In this document: positions 21,415 through 32,574 of the stretch, one piece after another
How positions within the stretch are numbered: position 1 is the stretch's first letter
Layout: the number at the start of each line of letters is the position of its first letter
NCBI GenBank assembly: GCA_021234155.1
Contig: JAJEKV010000004.1
Span: 7,010,109-7,074,108 of the forward strand
Direction of reading: 5' to 3'
Source of the DNA: Isoetes taiwanensis
Taxonomy: Eukaryota; Streptophyta; Lycopodiopsida; Isoetales; Isoetaceae
DNA length: 64,000 nt
Notes under the pieces: generated by a model
What the model was told of the DNA's origin: nothing
Databases searched by the model: none
What the model saw: the letters and a program-made list of their open reading frames with translations, nothing else
Program-made: the position numbers and the translations under genes

Positions 21415-22080
21415 AGTTCGGGAATTAAAGGTCCAATCCACACAAGCTATTAATCTTGACGTGCTGTCCTCCACGTGAGACCTGGCCCGTTGCCAACTCA
21501 CATGCCGGGAGGCACCACGTGGCGGGAAGAGATTGGGTGCAGGAAGTGACTAGGCGCCCGGGGGAAGGGGGGAGGGGTAGATAGGATTTTTTTTTTCAAA
21601 TTTGGCACGAATCCCAAGAAATGGAAAATTATAGGGTCTTTTTCAAAAATTCATTTTTCCACAAGGAATCTTTTTTATGCTCTATAAGATGGGAGAATCC
21701 TTTTGCAAAAATGAGCAACTTGATTTCTGGCTATAAATGGGGGTAAAATTTGATGAGGTGGCAAGTTGGTGAGGTGATGTGGCAAATGGATGGTGACATG
21801 GCATTATGAAGTGATGATGTGTCAAGTAAGGCGGCAACATGACTTTTTTCTAGTTTTTGTGAAGTGGTGATGATGTGAATGACATGTGTATGATGACGTG
21901 GATGTACTTGGAGAATGATGTGGCACAATGAGGTGATGACATGTGACTTAAGATATCAAAATGACTTTGCTTAGGTCAAAATTAAATAAGTATTGTGGTA
22001 GGTGACACGTGTATGATGACATGGATGTGCTTATCTTAAGGATGATGTGGACAATTTGGCACCCAATTTGGCTTAATTAT
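21415..22080 (-). repeat. Repeat X, left copy (inverted relative to right copy)
   Basis: Nearly the whole segment is repeated in reverse complement at about 51748-52426. It is built largely of degenerate GATGATGTGG-type words (GATGATGTGTCAA, GATGACGTGGATG, GATGATGTGGCAC and so on) plus a run with TCCTCCACGTGAGACCTGGC. Its left edge is cut by the 3' LTR end of element A. No coding. It may be the LTR or core of a further element family. Confidence 0.7.
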
Positions 22081-22903
22081 GCTCGTGCACATCCTGCTGC
22101 TTGCAGTAATTAAAGAACAAACATAAAATTTTGGTTCATCCCATGAGAGCGCAAAGAATCCGCAAGTCAGAGGCCTGTGGTATAAGCTTGGGCCATTCAT
22201 ACATAAATGGAGGATGATATACTGGTCCATAATAAATAATGAGAAGGAGGTAGAGAAAGATGAGATAAAAACAAGCCAGTTTATGAGAAGACTCTGATTT
22301 TATGAGGGTTATCCAAGTTACTTGTAGTGAGAAACATAAGTTGTAAGAAAAAATAATTTCTCTGACAACCAGTAGCAACGAAGAACAATACATAGGCAAC
22401 AAACAACTTTGCATTTGATGTGAATGGAAGAGGATTGCGCAGGAATGTTACAGCTCAATGCAACAGCCCGTTTATTTCACCTGCTTGCAAGTATGTCATG
22501 TCCACAACTATGGCATGGACGACATATGTCTTTGTATCAAGTGGCAGTCAACCTGGCATTTCTATATTAACCTGCTCATCTGCAACAAATTCATCAATTA
22601 TGCATACATATTGATACTACTACATATTGATACTACTATCTGCATATTATATCTTTAGTGGACCCATGATTTTCAATGCCTTGATTTCTTTATACATGGT
22701 CTCTTTATACAACATCCACCTTGAGAAACATAAGCTATCATAGCAACACTTGAAGTAACTGCTCCTGGCGAAGTGCGTTACTTTTCCATATGGAGAATTT
22801 ACCTACATCAAACAGAAAGACCTCATTATAAATTCCTTTTCTTGAAATATGACATGCATTCAGTTTCAAATATTTCTATTGCATTTATCATTCTAACTTT
22901 CCC
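22081..22903. other. No gene recognised
   Basis: AT-rich sequence with only short unrelated frames. TACTACATATTGATACTAC contains a small direct repeat near 22610-22640. Confidence 0.4.
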
Positions 22904-23060
22904 TTTTTTTTTTTTTTTTTTTTTTGAAGGACATCAAACTTTATTTAATCAAAGAGTCAAATACAAGTATAAGTGCAAAGATAAGAATAAAATCTCAGCG
23001 AAAAAGTAGAGACCCACTGAGTGAAGCAACCATTTATTATCCGAACTATTTATTTTGAAC
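22904..23060 (-). mobile_element. Poly(A)-tailed retroposon 3' end (minus strand)
   Basis: A run of T at 22904-22925 followed by GAAGGACATCAAACTTTATT. Read on the minus strand this is an AATAAAG-bearing 3' end terminating in CTTC plus poly(A), the same form as the LINE-1 and LINE-5 ends. No coding region is left, so this is a heavily truncated LINE or SINE. Confidence 0.4.
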
Positions 23061-23623
23061 TTATGCTTCAATTTTTAGCATAGACATTCGGCAAGGACTA
23101 CAATGCTAATTCCTATGTGTTGCGCTCCCCATTTCCCAAATGCCGCTCCTATGAATTTCTGTTCTTAGAAATCCAACAATCGATAGTCTCATCAGGTGGT
23201 ATATGAAATCATCAGATCAACCTTTGGAATTTCTGTCAAAAAATAGCTTAAAAGAATAGTTGCATCAATTATTGCGGTGTTTGTTTAATTTTACAATTAT
23301 AGCCTTGAGTTTGATACAATCTATGCAAATACTCTCAGTTCTTTAGCAAGGAAGGTAAATAAGAGAACTTAATCCAATCTTTAGGATTAGCTCGTTCCAA
23401 CCAGACCGGTTTCAATTCTAGAAGGCTTCATCTTGCTTAGCCAATAAGAATTCAATGAATTACAGTTCTGAATCAGGCTACTACAGAGGATCAAGCTAAC
23501 CAACATATAGGTCTAGGATTCAGCTACAACAGGAAATTAAGTTGTAAGGAATGTATGCATCCCTAAATATCATTCACAACGGCATATTTCGACAGAGATA
23601 TAATGACCCGGGATGATTTTTAA
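23061..23623. other. No gene recognised
   Basis: Unique AT-rich sequence up to the AAT microsatellite; no ORF with protein-like features. Confidence 0.4.
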
Positions 23624-23624
23624 C

Positions 23625-23713
<89 letters not shown>
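23624..23713. repeat. (AAT)n microsatellite, LINE-2 tail
   Basis: About 30 uninterrupted AAT units. It directly follows the 3' end of LINE-2 (minus strand), so it is most simply the TTA-type tail of that retroposon, expanded. Confidence 0.9.
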
Positions 23714-23714
<1 letters not shown>

Positions 23715-25033
23715 GATTATTAACGTCCACGGAAGCCCGTAGGCTATGGGACAAGAACATACAGTGTAATCAATAAACTTTGCAAGATGATTGTTCACAT
23801 ATTCTTAGTGTTCCTCGTGGTCTAGAAGCTCCCGAAGGAAGCTCCCTAGATATGGAAGCACTGGCTGGTGCTGAAACAACCTGTCCATAGGTATACTCCA
23901 GTCAATCATGGAGTATCTGGCGCGAAGATCATCATACTTATGACAGAAGTAAATAGCATGCCTCTCCGTCTCCACGTCCTCCTTGCAAGAACAGATTCTA
24001 TGTTGCTCATCAATGTTCAACCACCTCCCTCGTTCGATCATTAAGCGATGAGAACTCATGCGTATTCGTGCAATTGCTCTTATCTGCCCAGGAAACATGT
24101 TGTGGAGGCTCAGATAAGGTTGTATGACATGGTCACGCTTTGGATTGAAGTCCCTGATATAGTACTGAACCTTCTTTTTAGAAGATGCATCGCAATATGC
24201 CAAAAATGCGCATTCCTTGAACTCTTTGGTGTAGGGACAAACAGTGAGGTTCAATCGTGCAAACCAGGCCTTTAGATCTTTATGCCAAAGACTTTTTGTC
24301 GCCCTCATCAATCTACAGAGCGGCATTGATTGAGAGCGACTGTACAAGTGAATCTTCACCTGCTTGTGTCTTCTGGTCAAGATACCGTAAAGTATTGCTC
24401 ATAGCTTGAACTTCCAATGGGTGTGATCCAGTATCATACAGCAGTATCTCATATGGAACCGCTCTTTTTACCTTCAAAGCCATGTGCAACCACGTTTTCT
24501 GGATTGATTCAATCTCGTTCCATTTAGACCTGCATAGTGATGGCCCCCATATTTCACTAGCGTACAAAATGACTGGCATTACCAATGCTTCAAAAGCTTC
24601 TTTTCGAGTGGCGCTAAGTAATGTGAGCATGACGGCACATATTGGCCATTGCATAAAATGCTTTCAAAGCAGCTGCAATTCTAAGATCCACGCCTTTTGT
24701 CCAAGGCTTTCGTCCAATGGACACTTCATGTCCCAAATATTTATAGGATTGTGCCTGTTCAATCACTTCTCCTTGATAGAATACAGTAGCGGGCTGCACT
24801 CCAAAGCTCAAGATCTTGGTTTTTTCCAGATTGACTGTAAGACCAAACTCTGAGCAAAATTCACTTAGCACATCAAGTTGTCTCTGCAAGTCTTCTACAG
24901 TATGGGAGCATAAAAGTAAATCATCAGCATAAAGCAAAAGGATTACCATTTCGTGGAAGATACGTGGGAAATGGCATCCAGATTGCTTGAGGAAGTCTTC
25001 TAGTTGGTCAATGTACAGACCGAACAAGGTATA
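23714..25033 (-). mobile_element. LINE-2: 5'-truncated LINE, RT tail and CCHC
   Basis: The minus strand encodes the end of an RT: TLFGLYIDQLEDFLKQ, the catalytic LLLYADDLLLCSH and FGLTVNLEKTKILSFG. After two frame changes it continues with ALVMPVILYASEIWGPSLC and a C-terminal zinc motif in which CSC is followed by HAIYFCHKYDDLRARY. It is related to LINE-3 and LINE-4 (same YADD context, same C-terminal zinc motif, same 3' hairpin). The 5' end is cut inside RT at about 25033. Dead. Confidence 0.85.
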
Positions 25034-25120
25034 CAAACTATATAGATTGTTGCTTATAATTCCTTATTGATTTTTAACTCATGTCCAAGCCAATGTAAAA
25101 TCATAACAGTCCTTTCCACC

Positions 25121-25151
25121 TCGAGATTGAACGTCCATGTCAATCTCGAGA
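25121..25151. repeat. Perfect 11-bp hairpin
   Basis: CTCGAGATTGA, nine loop bases, TCAATCTCGAG. It lies in sequence without recognisable genes. Function unknown. Confidence 0.6.
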
Positions 25152-26041
25152 AAAACTTTGCTTCATTTTAATCTTATTAAATATTCTCATTCTAATTCAA
25201 CTTGGGATCGGCTCAAAGCTATTAGACATCTTTCGTCTCAACTCATTTAAAGATGGCATCAAGTCCAATAGAGGTCTTAATTGAAGAAAATCAACCTTTT
25301 CATCGAGAAGGCATGCACTTCAAGGAGACCGGAGCCTTGAGCAACTTGGAAGAACTTTACCTTGCTGCTTCAAGTAGGCAATGGATGGATGCGCTTCTAG
25401 CAAGATCGAAGAGCTAGGATCATATAGTCGACTAGGATAAGGTTAATGATAGCATCCTTACTGGAAAGATATTTCCGACTATTTTTCGTTGAAAGGATTG
25501 TGCCAAGATTGGCTAAGCGTCAAGGATTGGGAAGAAAAGGCACATGAGTAATTAGATTTACACGTGGTTGTTAGTAGACATCCGCAATATTGAAACCACT
25601 TGGTGAGATTGATCACCTCATTAAAAAGAAAACATTCTAAAATAATTGTTGATGTATAAAGCTAGTACCTCCAAGGAATAATCCAACCGAACAAAAAGAA
25701 GTAATCTAATAAGACAGGCCAACTTGTTATGATGACATCAACTCAATTGGTGGGAGTATTCCAAGAGTTTAATAACAAAGAAAAAGGGGAATGTCTAAGA
25801 TCTGAAATTAGATGATATATAAGTACATCTAAACAATGAGTATAGTAATTACATAGTCTTTTAGAACCAAACGAAATGTTATAACGACAAAAACCTCGCC
25901 ATATATTATACACAATGGAAGGGTGGAACATAGAGGAGGCTCTTTCTTATCAAATTCCAAAACACAGTGGGCAGATCTCCCACTGGAGGTCCCAAAAAAT
26001 GATGCTATTGAAATTGATGTAGAACACCTTCATACCTCCTG
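25152..26041. other. No gene recognised
   Basis: Only short frames. A TGGAGGTCCCA at 25984 resembles the tRNA-Gln primer site of the Tat-like element, but there is no LTR end beside it. Confidence 0.35.
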
Positions 26042-26990
26042 ATGAACTTATTATCATGGAATGTGAGAAGAGTGGCTTCATTCCCATGTAAAAGAAGCAT
26101 GCTATCTAATTATCTTTCCAAGTTTCCAATGGATTTTTGTTGTCTTCAGGAACATATCTGTTGTAGAGGTGGTGTGCAGAACTTGGCTGCCATTGTAGAT
26201 TCTAATTATAGTTTCCTAGTTGCTGCTGCTAATTCAGCTAAGGTTGGTGTCCTCATTGCTAGGAAGCCTTCTTTTAGTGTTACTCCTACTTTTAGTGTTA
26301 CTCCTACTCGATTAGATAGATTTGGATGTTGGATAATAGTCAAATGGATGGACAATGGGCAAGGGTGGAGGATCGTGAATGTTTATGCGAGGTTCTTTCT
26401 GGGCCACCATACAGACCAAGATTCTGCGACTCGGACATAATGTAGCATGGCTATTGGTTGGTGACTTTAATATGGTTGAGTTCGAAGCTGATAAATGTGG
26501 CAGAGACTCACAAGTTGTTTAGGGATTTGAACGTGAGCAGTGGAGGCAGTTTGTGCTGGATTGCAGGCTTATAGAGATTGACAGAGATCAATCTTTTACG
26601 TGGTGTAATGGTGTACTGGACCAGATAGAGTTTATGTTCGGCACAATCATGGCTATGATAATGTAATAGCTGCTAGCTTGCCAGGTAAACTTGCGAAGGA
26701 TAAGCATGCTAAGAACTTATTTCAAACAAACTTAACACTCACTATTTATCAGACCTTGGGTTTAGTGCTAGATGTAGGCATGCTTGGTCCTCTACCTTTT
26801 GTCATCTCCGAGGTATGTCTGGTGTTGTTGCTGCTTTGGTAGCCATTAAATCCTTTACTAAGCATTGGGGACGCAGGAAAGCTCAAGAAAGTAGAGGCTG
26901 ATTACCAGCTCTGTATATGGAGCTTCAAATGTGTCGTTCACAAGCCCCTTCTTCAGGTCTTCGAGAGACAAAAAATCAAGCAAATTTGAA
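26042..26990 (+). mobile_element. LINE-6: endonuclease fragment
   Basis: Starts at an ATG with MNLLSWNVRRVASFP and has the endonuclease motifs LSWNVR, CCLQEHI and, after a frame change, WWLVGDFNMVEFEADKCGRD. The remaining part (DSQVV*, then FTWCNGVLDQIEF) is riddled with stops and fades near 26990. Only the N-terminal half of an ORF2 remains. A 21-base direct repeat (PSFSVTPTFSVTP region, about 26271-26306) sits inside it. Confidence 0.75.
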
Positions 26991-28022
26991 GATTTGAAGA
27001 CCCCTTGAAGAGTTCTTGGTATGTGATGCTACTATTTGAGTTCTTGGCATAATTACATTCTTTGATTCCCATCCTACACCCTCCACACCCTTCACCATGA
27101 AGATATGCTCATGAGATCCCAAGTTCCATGCCTACATTTCATCTCCCAAGTCAAAATTGGCCTAGAAGCATCAAATGGTATGCTATTGACATTGTCGCAA
27201 GCACCACAACCTAAATCTATCCTAAATATTAGCAATGTATAACTCATGATTGCTCCACATTTGTTTGGTGTGACAACACTTAATATTGGCGGTGGTACTT
27301 TTTGCCTTTTTATACTAACATCATCACAATAGTATTATTCCTCCAATAAGAAAATTATAAGTTAACCTCATAAATCCACCTCGCACTATGTGACAATTTA
27401 AAACACGTCTCAAAAAACACGTTGCCTCAGGCAAAGAAGAAAACCCATTTCTAGACTAACTTTAACAAAAAGAAATGAAGCTATCTACTCATATATAATG
27501 CAGTTTCCTATTTCTGTTTTCTGTTTTTGTCGCATAGATTTTTTCTGATGTAGAAAAAATTTAGCTCAATTTAGATCTATGATGTTTGAGAAAACGGGTT
27601 CAACGTTGGCAAAAAATTTGACCCAAGACCAAAAAAATGTATGCACACGTAAAGGATGCTATCTCGAGTTTTACTAAACATTTTTGGCTGATATTTAAAA
27701 TGACTATCAGGGAAAAGTTGTAGAACATCTAAGAAATTTTTTTGCCTCATTTGGAACTGGAATGATGGAGAAACATGGGTTCAAAGTGAAGCAAAAATTC
27801 TGTCAATGAATTGTCACAGAAAAGCAACCAGCATTTTTTGTAGCTTGAGTTTTATAAGGCGCGTTTTTGCATGATTTGAACTAGTAGAGCCTAGTGTCAT
27901 GTGCAAAAGATAAAATGGCAGTTTGGATCGCAAAAATATCTCTGTAACAATGTTTTGGTGGAAAGTTGCAAAAGTAATGAAAATCAACTTTTCAAACTTG
28001 ATAGGATTTTTCACTGAACAGG
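26991..28022. other. No gene recognised; internally repetitive AT-rich segment
   Basis: Two loosely similar stretches around GAGAAAACGGGTTCAACG (27583) and GAGAAACATGGGTTCAAAG (27767), each followed by GCAAAAA, suggest an old duplication. No coding features. Confidence 0.35.
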
Positions 28023-28343
28023 GAAGAGTTTCCAGAGGGGTTTGTATTCAGAGCATCGTTTGCATTTCAATGCGAAGGGGCTATGAAAGAAAGGGGTAGA
28101 GGAGCCATAGTATGGGATGTAGTGAGCCATATTCCAAGCAAAATCATGGACGGAAGCCATGCTGATATTGCAAAGGATCAATGCCACAGATACAAAGAAT
28201 ACATCAAGCTTCTGAACAGATTCTCAATTTCATGGTGCAGAATTTATGCAAGCGGCGGTGCCGACAGAATCAATGAAGAGGGCATTGCCCATTACAATGA
28301 TCTGATCAATATCCTACTTGAAAATGGAATCAAGCCCATGTAA
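28023..28343 (+). pseudogene. Glycoside hydrolase family 1 (beta-glucosidase) N-terminal fragment
   Basis: Reads EFPEGFVFRASFAFQCEGAM, GRGAIVWDVVSHIPSKIMDG, DIAKDQCHRYKEYIKL, FSISWCRIYASGG, then INEEGIAHYNDLINILLENG and a stop at 28341-28343. These are the successive conserved blocks at the start of plant GH1 enzymes (FPxGFxFG, QxEGA, GRGxSIWD, RFSISWxR, GIxxYNxLI). About ten residues between RYKE and FSISW are missing (LMKDMG-type region), and the rest of the barrel with both catalytic Glu residues is absent. It is a gene fragment, not an enzyme. The codon before the stop suggests a frameshift at the normal VTLxHWD position. Confidence 0.8.
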
Positions 28344-28904
28344 CCCTGGCAGCCGATGTACCCTATGAATCAATCCCATATGCGTTATCTGCATCTTGTT
28401 TTTTCTTGTTTTTTTTTTCTACCTATTTTTTTCTCCACGAAACATAGAATATCCTAACTTTATACGTGTCAATATGTACTTCGAAAGGCATCTTGCCGAT
28501 AAGAATTACATGAGTTAGATAATATAATGGGGGTATTGATAAATGAACTTGAAATGCTTTGAACAACAAAACACTAGTGATTATGAATTTATTGAATAAA
28601 CCACTACATGCAGATTTATAATATTGGAGGTATTAATAAATTAATTTGGAATGCCTTGAACAACAAAACGTCAGTTATTTATAACCTTTAACCATGTTAG
28701 AAATATGTTAAAGGAATCAATGTTAAAGAAACATTTATAGTTTCAGTGCAACAACATCAAAGGTTGTGGGCCACCAAACCATGGTAACTTATGAATTGAG
28801 AAACATTCAAACATACCACTACATTTAGCTATACTAATTAGCACATTAATAACTATATATAAACCACACATATAAAGTGTTACGTTAAACTACACCTATT
28901 AAAC
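28344..28904. other. No gene recognised
   Basis: AT-rich. A pair of similar stretches (AATGCTTTGAACAACAAAAC at 28551 and AATGCCTTGAACAACAAAAC at 28650) indicates a diverged tandem duplication of roughly 100 bases. Confidence 0.4.
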
Positions 28905-29160
28905 ATGCTGGAATAAGACGCAGTATTATGCAAGCTGTGCATTTCACTTGCATATTGTGAGGGTTCCTGGCCAACACCCAGAGTTATATCAACCATGGCT
29001 GCCTCTCTGTAGATTTGACCCTGTCCTGTCCTGTCTAATTTGCCCATCGGAATACCTATCGGCTGTTGAAAACCCCCGGGTCGAACCCAGGCCACTCTCT
29101 GATAGCCGCCAAAGCGGCCGGCTCGCCTGCGACCTGCAACATTTTCGCTTGAAATAGTCA
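28905..29160 (-). mobile_element. Possible tRNA-derived SINE head
   Basis: On the minus strand GGCCTGGGTTCGACCCGGG (about 29076-29094) matches an RNA polymerase III B box (GGTTCGANNCC) inside a short GC-rich island that is out of character with its AT-rich surroundings. A convincing A box and cloverleaf are not visible, so a tRNA gene is unlikely and a SINE is only possible. Confidence 0.3.
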
Positions 29161-29413
29161 TCGAGTTTTGACTTGGCCAGTGTCCTACAACTTTTTTTGC
29201 ACCAGGTTTTTTATCATAGATTCTTTGCTCGTGAAAGCAACTTCTTGAATTTGAATTGCATTAAAATTTGAGTCTGAAAGTAAATGGCATAAGTTTTGTT
29301 GTCACTACATTTTTCTCATATTTCGAGCATCCTTTTTTGCCTCAAGCAGCCTCAAGCAACCTGAAGGTTCGAAACCACTGAGGTTGAAGGTTTGCCAATA
29401 ATACCTTCAACAA
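29160..29413 (+). repeat. Diverged Tat-like LTR end (relic)
   Basis: Shares, in order, GAGTTTTGACTTGG, AACTTCTTGAATTTGAAT, CTGAGGTTGAAGGTTTG and ATACCTTCAACA with the 3' part of the LTR copies at 53670-53835 and (inverted) 1940-2130. Only the last 250 bases or so are detectable. Confidence 0.4.
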
Positions 29414-30048
29414 TGGTTCATGCCAATAGATGTTAATTGTGTAGATTTAGTGATGTAAACAAACGACGTAGGTGAATTGGTACATCAACAACACCCCTCA
29501 TCAACATGATTATGATAAATGCCTTGTCGTACATATTTTGGATGTATTTGATCAAGTGTGTTCATAATAATGAAGTTAAAAGGCATCTTCTAAGGCGAGA
29601 CATTGAACGTGCATGATAAAATAAAAAGTTTGACACATAAAGGAGTGAAGACAAGGGAAACAGTAAGTGTTGTGTTGCTCATGTATTTCACATGGAGCAC
29701 TATAGGAAGGACCACAACTTATAGACACAATATGGCATTTGGTCCATTGCACTAAAATATATTATTTTTTGAAATTGGCCTCCACGTCTTTGGAAGTACC
29801 AGTTATTTTTCTTTGTGATTTGTCTCGGAGCTTGCCGTGTCATCCACAAATCTCATTTCATCAAACTATTTACTCCGAGAGATTTATTCCTGCAATTTCA
29901 TATGTTCAATACTTGATGGAATAGGTAAATTGGCTTTGTGTTTTTTTTTTCCAATTGTTAAATCGGATAGTAATTTAAGTCAAGATTGGTCAGAGCAGCT
30001 TCTTATAGCAGATTCTTCCTTTTTTTAAACGGATTGCTGATTTTCAAA
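29414..30048. other. No gene recognised; upstream of ERF pseudogene
   Basis: AT-rich. It would contain the promoter of the ERF-like gene, but no convincing TATA box was singled out. Confidence 0.35.
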
Positions 30049-30604
30049 ATGGCTAGTTTGCAAAAGTCTCTAAGAGCATGTAACAGGGTCTCAAAGAAAG
30101 GCAAAGAAGCGAATAAGAAGAAGTTAGAGAAGAGTAAGGGTGATAAGCAGAAATGCTGGAGATGCAAAACACAGGGAGTAAGGCAGAGGGCGTGGGGCAA
30201 ATGGGCTGCAGAAATTAGGGATTCGTCAAAAGGGGTTAGAGTTTGATTGGGCACTTAAGATACTGCAGAGGCTACTGTTCACACTTACAATCAAGCTGCA
30301 ACAAAGATAAAAGGTCCCCAAAATTTCCTCCCAAAAACTGAATTCAAATTGCAGTTTCACACAAAGCCAAGAAACAGATGTTGCTGTTGATTTGTCTTTT
30401 AACGTTGAATGCTGGAACTCGGATCAACTTTGCATTAATCAAAGCTCTTCTGTATCGGTACTGGCTGGGTCTTTGTCTCCACATTTTATCCTCTCTCCTC
30501 ATTTTGAAGATCCGGCATTTTCTGATGAAGAGGAGATTCTCCACTTAATCAAAAGCTACCCTTGCTCCTTCATTAACATTGCGCCGCAGAAGATCCAAGT
30601 ATGA
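30049..30604 (+). pseudogene. AP2/ERF transcription factor pseudogene (full-length, intronless)
   Basis: From ATG 30049 a basic leader (KKGKEANKKKLEKSKGDKQK) precedes an AP2 domain: GVRQRAWGKWAAEIRDSSKG, VRV, then a TGA where the family has Trp, LGT, a TAA where it has Phe/Tyr, DTAEATVHTYNQAATKIKGP. The core DNA-contacting GVRQR...WGKWAAEIRD is intact. After a frameshift near 30360 the C-terminus continues (VECWNSDQLCINQ, EDPAFSDEEEILHLIK) to a TGA at 30602-30604. With only two nonsense changes and one frameshift in about 185 codons it died recently. It resembles the small single-domain ERF group. Confidence 0.82.
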
Positions 30605-32167
30605 TCGATGTGGGAAAAAAAAGCCCCTTCTAGAGTCAGGAGATGGATACTGTGCCAGATTCTTTCTTTTCTTACTAACAATATAGTATCGTTATTTGTG
30701 GGAGCCAACAAAGAAAAGAAATATATGAGACAATTTATTACATAATTACGAAATTTTAACCACCTTGAAATTTCGGTTCTAATCACCTCGGTTTTTAAAG
30801 TCAAAATTTCAAGGTGATTTTCTGTTGATTTCTAGCTCATTAAACATTTACAATTCTAATAATTGAACAAGTGAAAATAAACAAAATTTCTTTCATTCAT
30901 ATACCATAAAGTGATTAAAAAACACGATCAGTTGTATTTTGCCTGTTAATAGACGTTGCTGATTTGCATAAAACAACTACTTCAATACATAAGTTGCATT
31001 TATAGAACTTCGATATGGATTAATCATCCTGCCCCTATTTACCGCATAAAAAATTGTTCTCTATACAACAAAGCCATGTCCACCTCGAATCTGTACAATG
31101 TGCTTAAAAATCCACGAGTACTTTCTTTCCTAATCATCATCCCTGTTATGATAAACTCAAAAGCGACAAACACAGAGGCCAGAATTACGCTCACAGCAGA
31201 GTTGAAAGAGCCTCAAGACAAAGCAAGGAGTGTGGAATACTGCAATCAACCGGATGACCTTGAAGTGTTACAAAATAAATAAGACTTATAAAACAAATGC
31301 CATGTTACTGAGGTTCTAATTGAAGAATATTGCTACAGCGGCACGATACTCCAACTTTCTTGCACAACCGAGATTTGCAAGAAAACAAGCATCAGTTAGA
31401 GAAAAATCAAAACAATAAAAAAAAAAGCAAGGATGAAAGCATCTTTCATCTAATATCTTGCATGTAAACTATATCACTGTAGCGTCAAGAAAACACCCTT
31501 CCGAAGTTATTTGGCAAAAACCCGGGAAGAAACACCAAAAAACGAAGGCGCTCATCAAGCGCCAGCCTAATCCACTGATCTTGAAGCCTAATCTATTGAT
31601 CTAACACAACAAGATGCCCAACAAGAGGCGCAAGAAGCTCCCATTGGAGACCACGCCACAACCAAAAGTAACAAGAAATGAACCCACAAAATATTTATAT
31701 GGTGATGGTGACCACGTCATGTCCGTGTCAGCAAAAATTTCAAAGTGGATTAAAATTTCGTCGGAGAATTTATTCCATCTTGAAATTTCGTGTGAAATTT
31801 TGAGCTGACGTGGCAGGGCCCCTCGCAGCTGCCGCAGCTTGACAGGTGGCCATAGGACATGATGGGTGATTGCAAAAATTTAAATTGATTGCAATGGCGG
31901 AGCAAAATGTAAAGTGTTAAAATGAAGTGTGGCAATGAAGTGTTAAAATAACAGATTATTTGGATGAAATATTCCTAACCATTTGATTCTATGGTCTCGA
32001 CCATGACAACGTGATATGCAAAGAAAATAGCATACAGTATTTGCAATATAGTATGCAAATACAGAATACAGAACTCTAGTCCATCCGGTGTGATTCGACA
32101 TTTAGGCATGAATCTAAATCTAAATCTTCCATGCTAAAACAGACCGTAGCAAGGCAGGATGCAGCTC
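30605..32167. other. No gene recognised; inverted repeats related to CACCTTGAAATTT
   Basis: CACCTTGAAATTT at 30764-30776 is mirrored by AAATTTCAAGGTG about 30 bases further on. A similar pair (AAATTTCAAAGTGG, then CCATCTTGAAATTT) appears at about 31736-31794. These may be two copies of a short foldback repeat. No coding. Confidence 0.35.
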
Positions 32168-32176
32168 TATATAAAA
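32168..32176 (+). promoter_or_regulatory. TATA box of gene-like unit 1
   Basis: CTATATAAAAG fits the plant TATA consensus. It is 106 bases upstream of the ATG at 32274, with a tiny upstream ORF (ATG 32246, stop 32270-32272) between them. Confidence 0.5.
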
Positions 32177-32273
32177 GACCCTAGAAATGGGGATATAGCA
32201 TTTCGTTCTTGCAGCCGGTTCAATTCCCCCAGTTCATTTCTTGTCATGTTTTTGCTTGTTGGTTTAGCATAAC

Positions 32274-32574
32274 ATGAAAGAAAGGAGATCCGAATGTGGC
32301 AACCAGCATATACATGCAGCCTTGCATTACACCGTGTTATTTCCATTGAAAATTGCTATGGACTCAGTGGAATCGTTGAGCAATCTGCAAGAGCCATCTA
32401 GGAAGGCACAAGGAGATGTTGAAAATTCGAAATCTATGGAGAACCAAGGAAAAAATGCATCAAATATTCGCCTCTTATCAAAATGGATGGTGATGCTGCA
32501 CAAGAATCTAACAAATATAATTCAAGCAAATGCAATCCAGAGACTGCTCAAATTATGGAAAACCCAGCACAAGC
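32274..32574 (+). pseudogene. Gene-like unit 1, exon 1 (unknown protein)
   Basis: Open from ATG 32274 to TAG 32619. The internal start MDSVESLSNLQEPSRKAQGD is another candidate. The segment up to CAG|GTT at 32573-32575 is homologous in form to unit 2 (38035-38311): both have VEN(S/A)K, then a polar Asn/Gln/Asp-rich stretch best read in a shifted frame (DGDAAQESNKYNSS here), ending in CAG followed by GT. Low-complexity polar protein. No known domain. It may be a young pseudogene or a real exon with a sequence error. Confidence 0.35.

Noticed and set aside
23574-23798. ORF with poly-Ile
   Set aside because: It is the (AAT)n microsatellite read on the minus strand.
25984-25994. Second tRNA-Gln primer site
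   Set aside because: TGGAGGTCCCA alone, with no LTR terminus at the correct distance and no gag following; chance match is likely.
28023-28343. Functional beta-glucosidase
   Set aside because: Only the N-terminal third is present, with an internal gap and no catalytic glutamates.
29070-29110. tRNA gene
   Set aside because: Only a B-box-like sequence. No acceptor stem, anticodon arm or A box in the right positions.
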